Part shown: positions 1 to 11,103 of the stretch, one piece after another
Position numbering within the stretch: position 1 is the first letter of the stretch
Layout: each line of letters opens with the position of its first letter
Assembly: GCA_030847615.1 (NCBI GenBank)
Contig: JAUMIR010000004.1
Span: forward strand, 75,051,001-75,115,000
Length of the DNA: 64,000 nt
Source of the DNA: Gambelia wislizenii
Taxonomy: Eukaryota > Chordata > Lepidosauria > Squamata > Crotaphytidae
Direction: 5' to 3'
Program-made: the position numbers and the translations under genes
Notes under the pieces: model-generated
Told to the model about the DNA's origin: nothing
Seen by the model: only the letters and a program-made list of their open reading frames with translations
Database searches by the model: none

Positions 1-110
1 GTTTTAGTCTCTGAGCCTCAGAAGAAAGCAGTAGCAAACCACTTCAAAATAAATCTTGCCAAGAAAACCCTAGGTTCCCATAAGTCATGTTGAAGGCACA
101 TAAGAACAAG
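1..110 (+). repeat. tRNA-derived SINE, 3' part
   Basis: The phrases 'gagcctcagaagaaagcagtag' (cut by the window edge side) and 'aatcttgccaagaaaaccct' match the body of the complete SINE copies at 29930 and 51070. Confidence 0.6.
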
Positions 111-436
111 AAGTCCACACATCCTATTGACTCTCTAGGTCTGCTCTAGATAGGGCTTGTGATCAGATTGTAGCCAAAGTGCAGTTCTCCAGATTTCTTG
201 GAATACAGCTCTTAACATTCCTCGCCATTTGGCTATACTGGCTGGGTAGGCTGGGAGTTGTAGTTTAGTAGCTTAACAACATCTGATCAGTACAAGCCTA
301 ACAACAACACATGGTTTATCACTCCAATTTAAATGTGTGTTTGATTCTCAAGCACTAGGGCTGCAGAGATAGGGAAACAGCAAGCAATAGCAAAGTAGCT
401 AAGTCATAGCAAAAGCCATTAAAAAGCACAATCCTA

Positions 437-1040
437 GGGCTTGTCTACACAAAATAGCAAGTCGCAGCAGCTGCAACCTGTCTTAATGGTTTTACGGCCC
501 CCATAAACTTTGCGCCTGTAGCCGAGACAGCAGCCGCAAGTGGATTACTTGCATTTTTAAATCTGCCGCCAAACTTTTTTTAAAAACTACTTCTATGGTG
601 CACATAAGCGATATTCCACCTTTCCAAAAAGAGAGAGAGAGAGAGAAAGATAACACAAATCCCCATTTTATCACCTTAGCAATCACTTAGCAATCACTTA
701 GCAATCACTTGCTAAGGCAAAAATCCAACATGGTGGCAGCGGGTGCTTGTCCTGTAACCAAGGCCTGCCTCCTGTGTTCATCCAGCTGATCAGGTTTGTA
801 CTTTGTCTTGTATGGGGAAGCGATTCATGTCAAATTGCTTATCTTAACCAGCGATAATGCACATATCACTGGAGCTTTTTTAAAAAGTCGGGGAAAGCTA
901 CAAATGCTTTCCTTGTGTACTTTTTTGCTCTTTTTGGCACTCCTCCTTCACAATACAATGAGACAATGTGGGAGTCCATTAAGATAGCTCATTTTCTGAG
1001 CGAATTCTGTGAGGAGTATTTTCACCGTGTAGACAACCCC
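437..1040. mobile_element. non-autonomous DNA transposon, GGGCTTGTCTACAC termini
   Basis: The left end GGGCTTGTCTACAC mirrors the right end GTGTAGACAACCCC. The interior shares long stretches with 34091-34693, and both hold a 'cttagcaatc...ttgctaagg'-like hairpin. Flanks CTA and CTG may be a 3-bp target duplication with one change. Confidence 0.7.
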
Positions 1041-1657
1041 CTGTTCATCTCTACTTAGAAGTAAATTTCATTGAGGTCAAAGGTTCCAGGTAGCAATGCA
1101 TAGGATTGCAACTGTGTGTTTATATTATATGTTATGTTTATATGTTAATTTTGTTGTTCCCCATCTAGATTCACAGGGAGAGTCGGGTAAGTATTATTAT
1201 TATTATTATTATTACATAAACTCCTTAGGAGTAATGATCTACACATAGGAATGTTGCTGAAAAAATAAAATCACCATCAAGGTTCTTTTCCCCATTACAG
1301 TATTAACATTGCTAGACTAGAACTGCAGACCTCTGTTGCAGCACATCCTTAGTAATGGGTTGAAACCAGCACTGAGTGGTTACTTTTTGAACTACAGTAC
1401 AACTACAGACAGACCTTAGCAGTATAAAATAAGCAAAAATAAATCATGTTTTAAATGTATTTTAAACTGTTTTTAACTATCTGTCTTTAATAGTACAGTA
1501 CTGTACTGCTATTCAATTGTGGGTTGTTGTTTTTTTAAAAAAATTGCAATACTGTATAACATTTAACACAACATGTATTTTAAATTCTTGTAAGGCACTT
1601 TGGGTGGGGGCGAGGAGGAGGTTGGGTCTACATTAAAGAAATAAGCAAAACACACCA

Positions 1658-2130
1658 GTGTGTGAAGTTGAAGGCTTTTACAGCCGGCATCCATAGGTTT
1701 TCCATGTTTTTTTTCTGGGCTGTGAGGCCGTGTTCTGGAAGAATTTATTCCTGACGTTTTGCCTGCATCTGTGACTGCCATCTTCAGAGAATGGTGGTGT
1801 GTGGGTGTGTGGGGTTTATATACTGTGAGTTCCTGTTGGAGAGGATATGCAAATGTGTGTATTTGAATGACTAATTCCTGGGGGGGAGATATATGAGGAG
1901 GATTAGTGTCTGTTTGGCTAATGGTCCATTGTCTGCTGGAAATCCCCCTGTCCCTGGGTGAAGTTCATTTGCATGTGTTAACTCACAGTATATAAACCCT
2001 ACACACCCCTACGTCATCATTCTCTGAAGATGCCAGACACGGATGCAGGTGAAGCATCAGGAATAAACTCTTCTGGAACATGACCTCACAGCCCGGGGGA
2101 AAAAACCCACAGAAAACCTATAAAAACACA
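1658..2130. mobile_element. palindromic MITE ('ctgtgaggccgt...' family)
   Basis: The left arm (cagccggcatccatagg, ggctgtgaggccgtgttctgg) is answered by an inverted right arm (tctgaagatgccag, tggaacatgacctcacagcc). The same arms frame the larger composite at 43600-44740. Confidence 0.65.
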
Positions 2131-2412
2131 CCAGCTTTGCTTTCTTCCCTCGCCAGAGAGAAAACTCTGCTGTATCCAGGGTAGTGGTTTATAACAGTTT
2201 ATGAAAAGTCAACGGGAACTTTTTCTATGATTCCTTTTTTTTTTTCCTTTCCCTGGAATGGAAATGTATACCTAAAGAAAATCTTAGTCATTGGTGGGTG
2301 GGTAGTCAAATAAAAAAGGGAAAAATAATACAATATAATATGTTTTTTATCCTTTCTAATTTAATACTGTTTTAAGGGGTGTGTGGGTTAGGGTACTGTT
2401 GTAATCATGGAG

Positions 2413-3590
2413 CTTTTATGCTCCATGTCATGAAACAAGCCATGCCAGACCAATCTGATCTCTTTTTTTGATAAAATTACCAGCTTGGTAGATGAAGGGA
2501 ACGTGGTGGATATTGCATACCTTGATTTCAGTAAGGTCTTTGACAAGGTTCCCCATGACATTCTTGCAAACAAGCTTGTAAAGTGTGGGCTAGACAAGTT
2601 AACTGTTAAATGGATTTGTAATTGGTTGACCAGCCGAACCCAAAGGATGCTCTGCAGTGGCTCCTCTTCGTCTTGGAAAGATGTGACCAGTGGGGTGCCA
2701 CAGGGTTCTGTCCTGAGCCCAGTGCTATTCAACATCTTTATCAATGACTTGGATGAGGGAATTAGGGACATACTTATCAAATTTACAGATGACACCAAAT
2801 TAGGAGGAGTAGCTAATACCCTAGAGGACAGGATCAAAATGACCTGGATAGACTGGAGAGCTGGGCCAAAGCTAACAAAATGAAAGTCAATACGGAGCAA
2901 TGAAAGGTACTGCACTTAGGGCGGAAAAATGAAATGCATAGATATAGGATGGGGGAGACTTGGCTGAATGAGACTACATGCGAAAGGGATCTAGGAGTCC
3001 TGGGCTGCATCAATAGAAGTACTGTATAGTGTCCAGATCAAGGGAAGTAATAGTGCCGCTCTATTCTGCCTTGGTGAGGCCTCACCTACAATACTGCGTC
3101 TAGTTCTGGACACCACAATTCAAAAAGGATATTTACAAATTGGAGCGTGTTCAGTGAAGGGCGACTAAAATGGTGGAAAATGGTGGAAACCATGCCTTAT
3201 GAGGAAAGACTTAGGGAGCTGGGTATGTTTAGCCTGGAAAAAAGACAGTTAAGGGGCGATATGATTGCCCTGTTTAAGTATTTGAAGGGGTATCATGTTG
3301 AGGATGGAGCAAGCTTGTTTTCTGCTGCTCCAGAGACTAGAACACGGAGCAATGGATGCAAGCTCCAGGAGCAGAAATTCCACCTCAACATTAGGAGGAA
3401 CTTTCTGACAGTAAGAGTTGTTTGGCTCGGAGCATGGTGGGGTCTCCTTCCTTGGAGGTCTTTAAACAGAGGCTGGATGGCCATCTGTCAGGGATGCTTT
3501 GATCAAGATTTCCTGCGTGGCAGGGGGTTGGACTGGATGGCCCTCGTGGTCTCTTCCAAGTCTACAATTCTATGATTCTATGATTCTATG
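2413..3590 (+). mobile_element. CR1-type LINE, decayed reverse transcriptase plus 3' end
   Basis: Frame 2485-2883 gives CR1-type reverse transcriptase motifs: [35 protein letters not shown] and FTDDTKLGG, where CR1 normally has FADD. A second fragment (3147-3575) gives the C-terminal part with [15 protein letters not shown]. The element ends in repeats of ATTCTATG, the CR1 hallmark, so it is 5'-truncated and broken by frameshifts. It sits inside an L2-like 3' end (2345-2412 and 3591-3660). Confidence 0.9.
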
Positions 3591-3666
3591 CTGTAAGCCG
3601 CCCCGATTGCGTTGCAGAGGGGCGGGATGAAACTAAAATGTATTATTATTATTATTATTATTATTA
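3591..3666 (+). repeat. L2-like LINE 3' tail with (TTA)n, split by the CR1
   Basis: 'gtaagccgccccgattgcgttgcagaggggcggg' followed by (TTA)n also ends the copy at 44425-44632. The first half of this copy lies before the CR1 at about 2345-2412. Confidence 0.7.
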
Positions 3667-3897
3667 CAGTTGTCCCTCAGTATGCACGGATTTGGTATCC
3701 ATGGATTTAAGTATTCATGGTTTGAAAATATTCTTTAAAAAATAATAATCCAAAAAGCAAACCTTGATTTTGCCATCTTATCTAAGGGACACCATTTTGT
3801 TATGCCATTGCATATAATGGGACTTGAGTATTCACGGATTTTGGTATCCACGGATGGTCCTGGAACCCAAACTCCAGCAAATTTGAAGGGACAACTG
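3667..3897. mobile_element. Tigger/pogo-like MITE (MER2-like), TA duplication
   Basis: The termini CAGTTGTCCCTC and GAAGGGACAACTG are inverted, and TA flanks both sides. The interior ('gtattcacggatttt', 'ggtatccacgg') is the type known from MER2/Tigger repeats. Confidence 0.75.
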
Positions 3898-3945
3898 TAA
3901 TATATGTTGGATTAAGTAGAAATAATCATATCTCTGGGTTCTCTT

Positions 3946-3992
3946 TTATATATATATATATGTATGTATATGTATGTGTATGTATGTGTATG

Positions 3993-4022
<30 letters not shown>
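3946..4022. repeat. TA/TGTA microsatellite
   Basis: Runs of TA are interspersed with TGTATG units. Confidence 0.9.
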
Positions 4023-4023
<1 letters not shown>

Positions 4024-4285
4024 TTGAACCAGATAGAAGTATCGTTGTATAAACACACAAAGAAAATCACAACAAAGAAGATAAGATGATATTATGTTTA
4101 TTAATATTTACAGTTCTCAGTCTATCTCTTTGTGTACAACAAAAGAACAAGTTTTTATTTTATTGTAATAATATTGTTACATCTTATTGTTTATTGTTTT
4201 TATAAAAACATTTTTTAAAAAAGTATATGGAATGATTTGATTGTGTATTCCTGCATGGCAGGGGGTTGGACTGGATGGCCCTTGT

Positions 4286-4507
4286 GGTCTACCACACTAC
4301 TTTTATAGCACTATTATTCCACTTTAACTGCTCTGGCTGCCTCCTATGGAATCCTGGGATTTGCAGTTTAGGGAGGGACACTTAGCCCTCTCAGCCACAG
4401 AGCTCTTAGGCCTCACTAAACTACAAACCCCCAGAATTCCACAGGTGAATTCATAGCAGTTAAAGTGGAATAATAGTGCTGTAGCAGTGTAGTGTGATAA
4501 AGTCCTA
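4286..4507. mobile_element. palindromic MITE beside the PIFO promoter
   Basis: The left arm 'tatagcactattattccacttt' is answered by 'aaagtggaataatagtgctgta'. Inside are 'tcctatggaatcctggga' and its partner 'ccagaattccacagg'. Related copies: 5890-6040, 16060-16510, 47925-48100 and 54898-55078. A short CR1 3' fragment (4249-4290) precedes it. Confidence 0.7.
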
Positions 4508-5010
4508 GCTAAGGGGCCCCCATTTCCTCTCTGGCTCAGGGCAGGTTGGCGTTACTGAGGAGGGACCCCCTTGGTTCTTGTGGTGTGTTGACGTTGTTCT
4601 TTCTGCCTTCCTCCCCGGCCTTGGCCACTCCTCGCCCCTCCTCTCAGCGGCTACCCCGCGCCGCTCCATCGTTTGGGCCGACAGCCAGAAGGGCGGCCCC
4701 CCTCTGTTTCCATGGCAACTGCTGGGTTCCACCCACATGAGGAGCGTCCTCGGGATGATTTCGCAGCAGCGGCAGCTGGTGTGGGACCTCACGGGTAAGC
4801 GGCGCGGCAGCGGTTGGCCAGAAGGGGCGGAGGGAGGGAGGGAGAGGGAGCGGAAGGGGGCGACTCTGGCGGCGAGGGTCCTTCCGTCAGCCCGCCTGTT
4901 TCCTCACCAGAGCCACCTGTTTGGCCAATGCCCACTGCGAAGGAAGGATGCCGTGGCCTGGGGGTGACCCGGTCAATGAGGGGGAAGCCTCCTGTCCCTT
5001 TAATGGCGGG
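4500..5010 (+). promoter_or_regulatory. GC-rich, CpG-rich promoter region of PIFO
   Basis: This stretch around PIFO exon 1 is much richer in G+C and CpG than the AT-rich flanks and has no clear TATA box. That fits a CpG-island promoter. It ends upstream at a palindromic MITE (4286-4507) and is followed downstream by a hAT insertion (5160-5857) in intron 1. Confidence 0.6.
4706..4719 (+). promoter_or_regulatory. RFX X-box in the PIFO promoter
   Basis: The 14-mer GTTTCCATGGCAAC fits the full X-box consensus GTHNYY-AT-RRNAAC. It lies 17 bp before the PIFO start codon. RFX factors drive ciliary genes through X-boxes close to the start, and PIFO is a ciliary gene, so position and target agree. 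The site contains an out-of-frame ATG (4712), which matters only if transcription starts upstream of it. Confidence 0.8.
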
Positions 5011-8000
5011 GGGTGCAAGAGGGAATTTCAACAGGCGTTGCTTGTCAAGCGAGCAACAACTGCTGAACTTTCCTCTTCTACACAACCTTTAAAAGTGCAG
5101 GAGCCTTCTCCTATATTTCACCTGGCCACCCTACCTAGCTGGGTTAAAATGGGATATAGCAGTGGCTCTTAACCTTTGCTTAACCCTTTAAATATTTTTT
5201 GTTGCTGTGGACCCCCAAGCAGGAACGGTTTAAGGAATTGGGGGGGGCTGCAATGCTTTATTTTTGGGGGCCCATATGTTTATCTCAGGTCAGTGTAACC
5301 TAACTCAACCTAAGCTATTCACAGTACAGGTTATTCAGATTACTACTAACAATGTTTTTGCAGGAGGAGGGTTACAACGGGGCCCCCACAATAATGGGGG
5401 CCCCTGCGGATGCTGACGCCGCTGATGCCTTACACCGGCCCTGCCCCCAAGACTTAAGATTTAAAACCTTAACAACAACAATAATACCTAATCCTAATAA
5501 TAATAATACAATTACACCATCCATGAAACCTTCCCTTAGAGGCTCTGGAGGGGGAGGGAAGTCTTTTCTCCTGCTTCTTCTTGCAAATTTGAGGCTGGAG
5601 TGAATTGAATGGCAATGCACAATCTAAGCCAGCCAGCCAGCCTTTGCCTTGGTTCCTGAAGGGGAGGGAAGACTTTTTCTTCTTCTTCTTGCAGATTCGT
5701 GACTGCAGTGGATTGAATGGCAATGCTTAAGCCAAGCCAGCCAGCCTTTGCCTTGGCTGCTGTCACATGGGCTGAGCAGCCTTCAAGCCTTCATGGACTC
5801 CCTGTGAGAACAATGCGCCCCCCTGGGTGTCCGCAGACCACAGGTTAAGAACCATTGGGATATAGTTCTTCTCTGACTCTGAGGCACTTTACGCCTTTCC
5901 TAGGGGTCCTTTCATGCTATGCCATTATAGTGCTAGGATTCTAGATTAACTGCCATAGCCTCATCCTATGGAATCCTGGGATTTGTAGTGTGGGAAAGCA
6001 CTAAGGCTCTCTGGCTGAGAATTCTAAATATCCTTCCCAATGAGAACTAATGTGGTCTGATGGCTTGAGTGTTGGATTTGGCTCAGCAGGATTTAAATCC
6101 CAACTTGGTCATGGAAGCCCATGGAGTGATCTTGGGCAAGTCATATTCTCTCAGCCTCAGAAGAGGGTAATGGAAAACATTCTCTGAATAAAATCCCAAA
6201 TCCACAAGACAGTGATACTGTTATTGGGCCAACTAAAAAGCACAAAATAAATCTGGCCAAGAAAACCCTTGGACCTCTATGGAGTTTTGTATACAGGTTG
6301 ACCCCCGTATCTGCAGGGGTCGCTTTCTAAGTCCCCCCATGGATACTTGAAACCTTGGATAATAGGGAACCCTGTTATTTTCAACGCTCTCTGGCTGAGA
6401 ATTGTGCAAATCCCAGACTTCCATAGGATGTTGCCATGGCAATTAAAATGGAATCACAGTGCTATAATCAAGTCCGAGGATGTGGTTAACACACTTGCGT
6501 CACTGTGCCTAGAGTCAAAGAATCTTCTGGTTTCTCTGTTCTATATGGGAATGAAAATTCTGTGGATTGGAAGATGTTTTGAAATGGTGAAAGGAAAATC
6601 TCCATGAGGTATCTCTTCCCACTCTACTAATACCTGACTGACACTCATTAGTATTCTTGATCTTTCCAGACGCACAGAAACGAAATTCCTTTGGATTATG
6701 TCAGGAGAGGAGACTTTTTCCTGTTTCTTATGCTCCAGACCGGTTAGGCAATCAGCATGTACCTATTAAAGGTCATCCCAGTCGTGGACCTGGAACTTAT
6801 AACAATTCAGAGGTAAGTTATACTTTCTGTAATCTAGCTGTATTTTTTCTCTGTGGAGCTTTCTTTTTGAAATAAAGGGGGGAAAGCTCTTTACCCATCC
6901 CTAATTGCATTCCATGCACTATAATTAAAAGCAACCATCCCTGCCTTGGAAATTTTGTTTTAAAATACCTGGTGTGCTATTGTTCTAGGGAATTCTAGAC
7001 TAGAACCAGAGAGAACAGGGTTCAAATTGCCACTCATCCATGAAGTGTACTAAATCAGCTTGGACCAACCATGCTCTTTCAGTTTCATCTACCTGACAGG
7101 GTTTTTGTGAGCATAAAACGGGGTACAACATTGTATGCTGCTCTGAGCACATTGGAGAAAGGGTGGCATCTCCATAATAAAGAATAGTAAAGAAATAGTA
7201 AAATAAATAACCTGTAGTCTGAGTATCTGGGACTGCTGTCCCCAAATAAATTAAGATGTTTAAGTTCATATGTCCATTCATTTTAATGGGGCTAAATGTA
7301 AGTATCAAAACCTAACTGGTTCAGGCAGTGGCTAAAGACATGTATGCAGAGGGGACAGAAAGTGCCACCCTGTACATTTTAATCCTGCCAAACTCAGAAC
7401 CAAAAGGAACAATATAGATCACTAAGATTTACTCGAGAGTTAAGATGGAAAAGTTAGCTGTTTGAATTCAGTCACAACCTCAGACAATGGATCTTACTTA
7501 TGTCAGTAACAATTGTTGAAAAGTTATCTCGTATTAAAACCATGGGGTGTTCGTTTTTCTGGAGAAAAATGTTCTCCGACCATAAACTGTTTCTCAATCT
7601 CTCTGGCTTTTCTTTGCAAACGAAGATTTAGGAAGGACTCATCCCATGTTTTCTGCAAGCGTGCTGATGACTAAAAAGTCCAATCCGAGATAGACAAGTC
7701 CGGTTGCAGAAAGCACAGCAGAAGGTATCCTTGGGTGATGTTACCGGGTTGTGATTCTTTCTGCGTTGCCGTTTCTCTTCAAGACTTGTTCGGCGTGAGC
7801 TCTCAAATAAGGCTGCAACATTGTGGATAGTGTGTCTCCATGCCTCCCGATGTGAGGCCAGGGCAGACCATTGTTGGTGATCAATTTGGCCAAGCCTGAG
7901 ATGTTGTTTCAGGGAGTCCTTGTATTGCTTTTTTGGAGCGCCCCTCTTACGCTGACCCGTGGCGAGTTCACCGTAGAGTACTATTTTGGGGAGGCGATGG

Positions 8001-11000
8001 TCCTCCATCCTAGACACATGCCCTGCCCAGCGCAGCTGTGTTCTCAATATCATGGCCTCAATGCTGGTGATCCCTGCTTGCTCAAGGACAGCAACATTCA
8101 TTAAACTGTTTCACAGATGAGAGAAATATCTATTATTTCTTAATTCCTCCATTTTCACAAAGGTACATTTGAGCTTGGAATGTTATTTTTTAGATATTTC
8201 TCTTTACAAGAAGGTAAATTGTTGCATGTTTTGCAAGTAATCGACTAGTGAAATGTTATTAACATATTACTTTCCCCTTTTCTGTTATTATTGTAAGAAA
8301 AATGCAACAAATTAGAAGTTCTTTTCAAAAGCAACAAATTACTGGAAAAGATTACTCATTGCAATCACCCGCTTCCAGAAAAGGCCTACAGGCGAATGAT
8401 CTATGCATGGTCTGGTTGCCTTTTGCCTATCTGTGAACCTGCAATGAGACCACGCTCTTCTTGCTTTAGCAATGGGGCATACATGCCAGAGGGTGTGCCA
8501 TCTAGGCTGACTTGAATCTTAGAACCTTTAGGGGTTTTTTTAATCTATTACTGTAGGTTGAAATAACCTGTGTGGTATTTTTAACACAGAGAAACACCTT
8601 TCTATATGATCTGGTTAACAGACCAGAGAGTACTAAAGGTTATACCATGGGAGCAAGAACAGCCCCACGTTTTGGACTCGTTACCAAGGTAAAAGCAGTT
8701 TCCCCCTCTTCTGCATATACTTATCTCATGGATTGTAAAAATATACTGTAATACAGACAATTGAATATATAGACTGTAAAACTATAAAACCCTATGAAAT
8801 TCATGGGGTTGCCATCAGTCAGCAAGTGGCTTGACATACACACACACAGTACATATATGCATCAGAGACAAAACTATCATGAATGAACACTTTGTCATTG
8901 TTTGGTAAGATGATGCCCCCAGCAAAACCTACATTCATCGTCTTATATTGGTAGTACAGTATGAGATGAAACACAGGAGTGCAACATTTCAGAATTTATA
9001 AAGGAGGTATTTATATAGTGGAGCACTAGAACACGTGCTTTACATGCCAAAGAAGGGGTGGGAACAAAAGATCTCTGGCTCAGGCCTATGAGAATTACTG
9101 ACAATTAGTGGAGAGAGTATCTTGCCTGTCTCAAGATAAGGCAGTTTCATGTATTCATTATATGCTTTGCTTTTAGTTCTAGCATTTTGTATTTAATATT
9201 GTCTTAATATGATTCCTGGGTTCCTTACTCAGCAAAGGAGAATGAGGGTGCTAAACATACTTACTAGGAGAGGGATGAGGAATTTATGGTCTTTCAAAGA
9301 TGGCTGGAATGTAGTTGCCACCATCTCTGACCAGTGACTTCAACTGATAGTTCAGCAAGATCTAGAGGCAGGGATGGAGAACCTTTGGTCTTCTAGATGT
9401 TTTGAACGTCAACTCCCACAAGTCATAGCTAGCATGGCCAGTGGTGTGGAGTTATGGGAACTGTAATCCAAAACATCTAGAAGGCCAAAGGTTCCCCATC
9501 CTTGATCTAGAGCAATGCTTCTCAGGTTATTTGATGTGAGGGACTAGCATTTTTTTTAATGTACCAGAGACCGGTACCATATTTGTGCCTATTGACTACA
9601 AGTTACAACTTTTTGTTTCTTTTCTGGAAACTTGTTGTGGATTAGCAGCCCATGGCATGTGGATCAGTGCTAGGCCACAGACCACCACTTTGACTGGCAT
9701 TGATCTAGAGAGCCACAAGTTCCCTACCCCTGTATTGAGAAGTAAGCCTCACTGAATACAGTGGAACTTCTAACTAAATGTGCATAGGATTACACACACA
9801 CCAAAAACAACAACAACCCTCATCATGAATTAGAAATGACTGTAATACCATCTTCTAGCCATGTCTGGCAGTGAAAATGGAAATGAACCTGTTGTGTGTG
9901 ATATACCATTTTGCTGTCAAAATATTCATGAAAAAGGTTAAAGGGAATTGTCAGCATCATTTCTGATTTATCCACAAATCAGGACTATCAATATCTGATA
10001 AGTTTTAGCAAGAGACAGGGTTTTGCTTGCTTATCTTTAAATTAGAGGCTTATTGTGGCATTTAATGATTTCAGTGAATGATTTTGTCTTATCACTTCAT
10101 TTTATATGCTCAATTTGTAGGATGTGGCTCCTGACCCTACAGTGTACCAGACAATATGGACCAAAGAGCACAAGTGCAGGCCTGCATTTGCTCCATTCAG
10201 CAGCCGCTCACCACGATTTTCAGACCACCTTCGGCGCAAAGAATGTTTACCCGGGTATCATTTTTCAGTCCTTGAATTAGAAAGCTGCCCATTATGACTA
10301 AACATTACAGAGAGGTCTTTACACAAATCCACTATTACTCGGCATGAAGGGCAGAGTTATGGAGTGGGTGGGAGATGTGTTGACAGAGCAACAGTCAAAT
10401 TTAAGGCCTTGCTGGCTCTCTGTGATCAAGATGGAGATGGAGAAGTTTATGTTCCTTTCTTCTTTCCCATGGAAGTCAGTGAAGGAGAAAGTACAGCACC
10501 AGGTCCAGCAATGACATAATTCAAAAGGAACAAGAGGGCTTAAGTCCTGTGGAGCCACACTCATCTCTGGCATGCCCAAGTAACCTCTTCTGGCTTCCAC
10601 ACTGCTAACAAAACACTGACTGGGATGGGGGTCAGTGCAATGGAAGGAGAAGTCCATCATGCTGGCAGTTAGACACTAATCAGCGTTTATAAACAGATTT
10701 ATCTTAAGGGAGTGTTTGTTCTTGTTATGTACCTTCAAGTCATCTCACTCTCACTCTCTCTCTTTGTAGACCTGGAACTTATACTCCAAACAAGATGCAA
10801 CACAGGCATGTCACTTGGCCAGGGAGATTTGGGTCCCCAGATTGGGCTTTAGTACCAATGCCAGAAAAAAGAACTTTCAAAGCTGAGGTATGAAATTCAA
10901 ATATAGTTACCTAAATGGTAATGACTATACTTGGGTTAAGAATGTCAAACCTAGCACTGAAATGTTTGTTTCCTTAATATGCAGTAGGTTTTGAACACAA

Positions 11001-11103
11001 GTTAATACATTTATGTTTATATTTCTTTTAGCTGCTTACAGACAAAGAATTCAAGAGGCATAGAAACCTGGTGGCATACTTGAGCATATACTACAGTGAC
11101 TGA
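4737..11103 (+). CDS. PIFO: PIFO (pitchfork; CIMAP3), 6 coding exons, 207 aa
   Basis: Coding exons: 4737-4794, 6670-6812, 8590-8688, 10121-10254, 10770-10887, 11032-11103. All introns are GT-AG and phases join cleanly (total 624 nt). PIFO is a small ciliary microtubule and basal-body protein, linked in mammals to Aurora A activation and cilium disassembly. The match to human PIFO as I remember it is strong along the chain: FGLCQERRLFP (27-37), RGPGTY (58-63), GYTMGARTA in exon 3, FGSPDWALVP (165-174) and the C-terminal HRNLVAYLSIYY. Two SHIPPO-like GPGTY motifs lie at 59-63 and 145-149. Human PIFO is about 191 aa; here the first 19 residues differ. The ATG at 4737 is the first in the frame that fits exon 2 (phase 1); an ATG at 4712 is out of phase. 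A second in-frame ATG at 4755 has a better context. It converges on chitinase A. Confidence 0.93.
5160..5857. mobile_element. hAT-type element in PIFO intron 1, perfect 8-bp target duplication
   Basis: The left end CAGTGGCTCTTAACC is inverted at the right end as GGTTAAGAACCATTG. GGATATAG occurs at 5152-5159 and again at 5858-5865, the 8-bp duplication expected of hAT transposons. The interior is G-rich, with near-tandem segments at 5560-5760 and no transposase frame. Confidence 0.9.
5890..6290. mobile_element. truncated palindromic MITE followed by a SINE
   Basis: 5890-6040 carries 'tcctatggaatcctgggattt' of the palindromic family. From about 6045 the SINE reads 'atgtggtctgatggcttgagtg' and 'gatttaaatccc' (B-box region) to about 6250. 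Confidence 0.6.
7600..8104 (-). mobile_element. non-LTR retrotransposon ORF2 C-terminus with zinc finger
   Basis: An open minus-strand frame of 157 codons reads LRWAGHVSRMEDHRLPK, a sequence common at the end of non-LTR ORF2 proteins, and ends in [19 protein letters not shown], a C2H2-type finger. Partial copies lie at 32810-32985 (+) and 47490-47695 (-). The clade was not identified. It lies in PIFO intron 2. Confidence 0.75.
9372..9508. mobile_element. short palindromic MITE in PIFO intron 3
   Basis: 'gggatggagaacctttggtc' is mirrored by 'ggccaaaggttccccatcc', and 'ctagatgtttt' by 'aaaacatctag'. Confidence 0.65.

Noticed and set aside
2388..2915. 175-codon minus-strand frame
   Set aside because: It is the antisense of the CR1 reverse transcriptase read on the plus strand.
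4712..4714. Alternative PIFO start codon
   Set aside because: It is in phase 2 at the donor, while exon 2 needs phase 1; it also lies within the X-box.
4505..5172. Multiple open frames in the PIFO promoter region
   Set aside because: GC-rich sequence has few stop codons; only the short exon 1 frame joins a conserved downstream exon.
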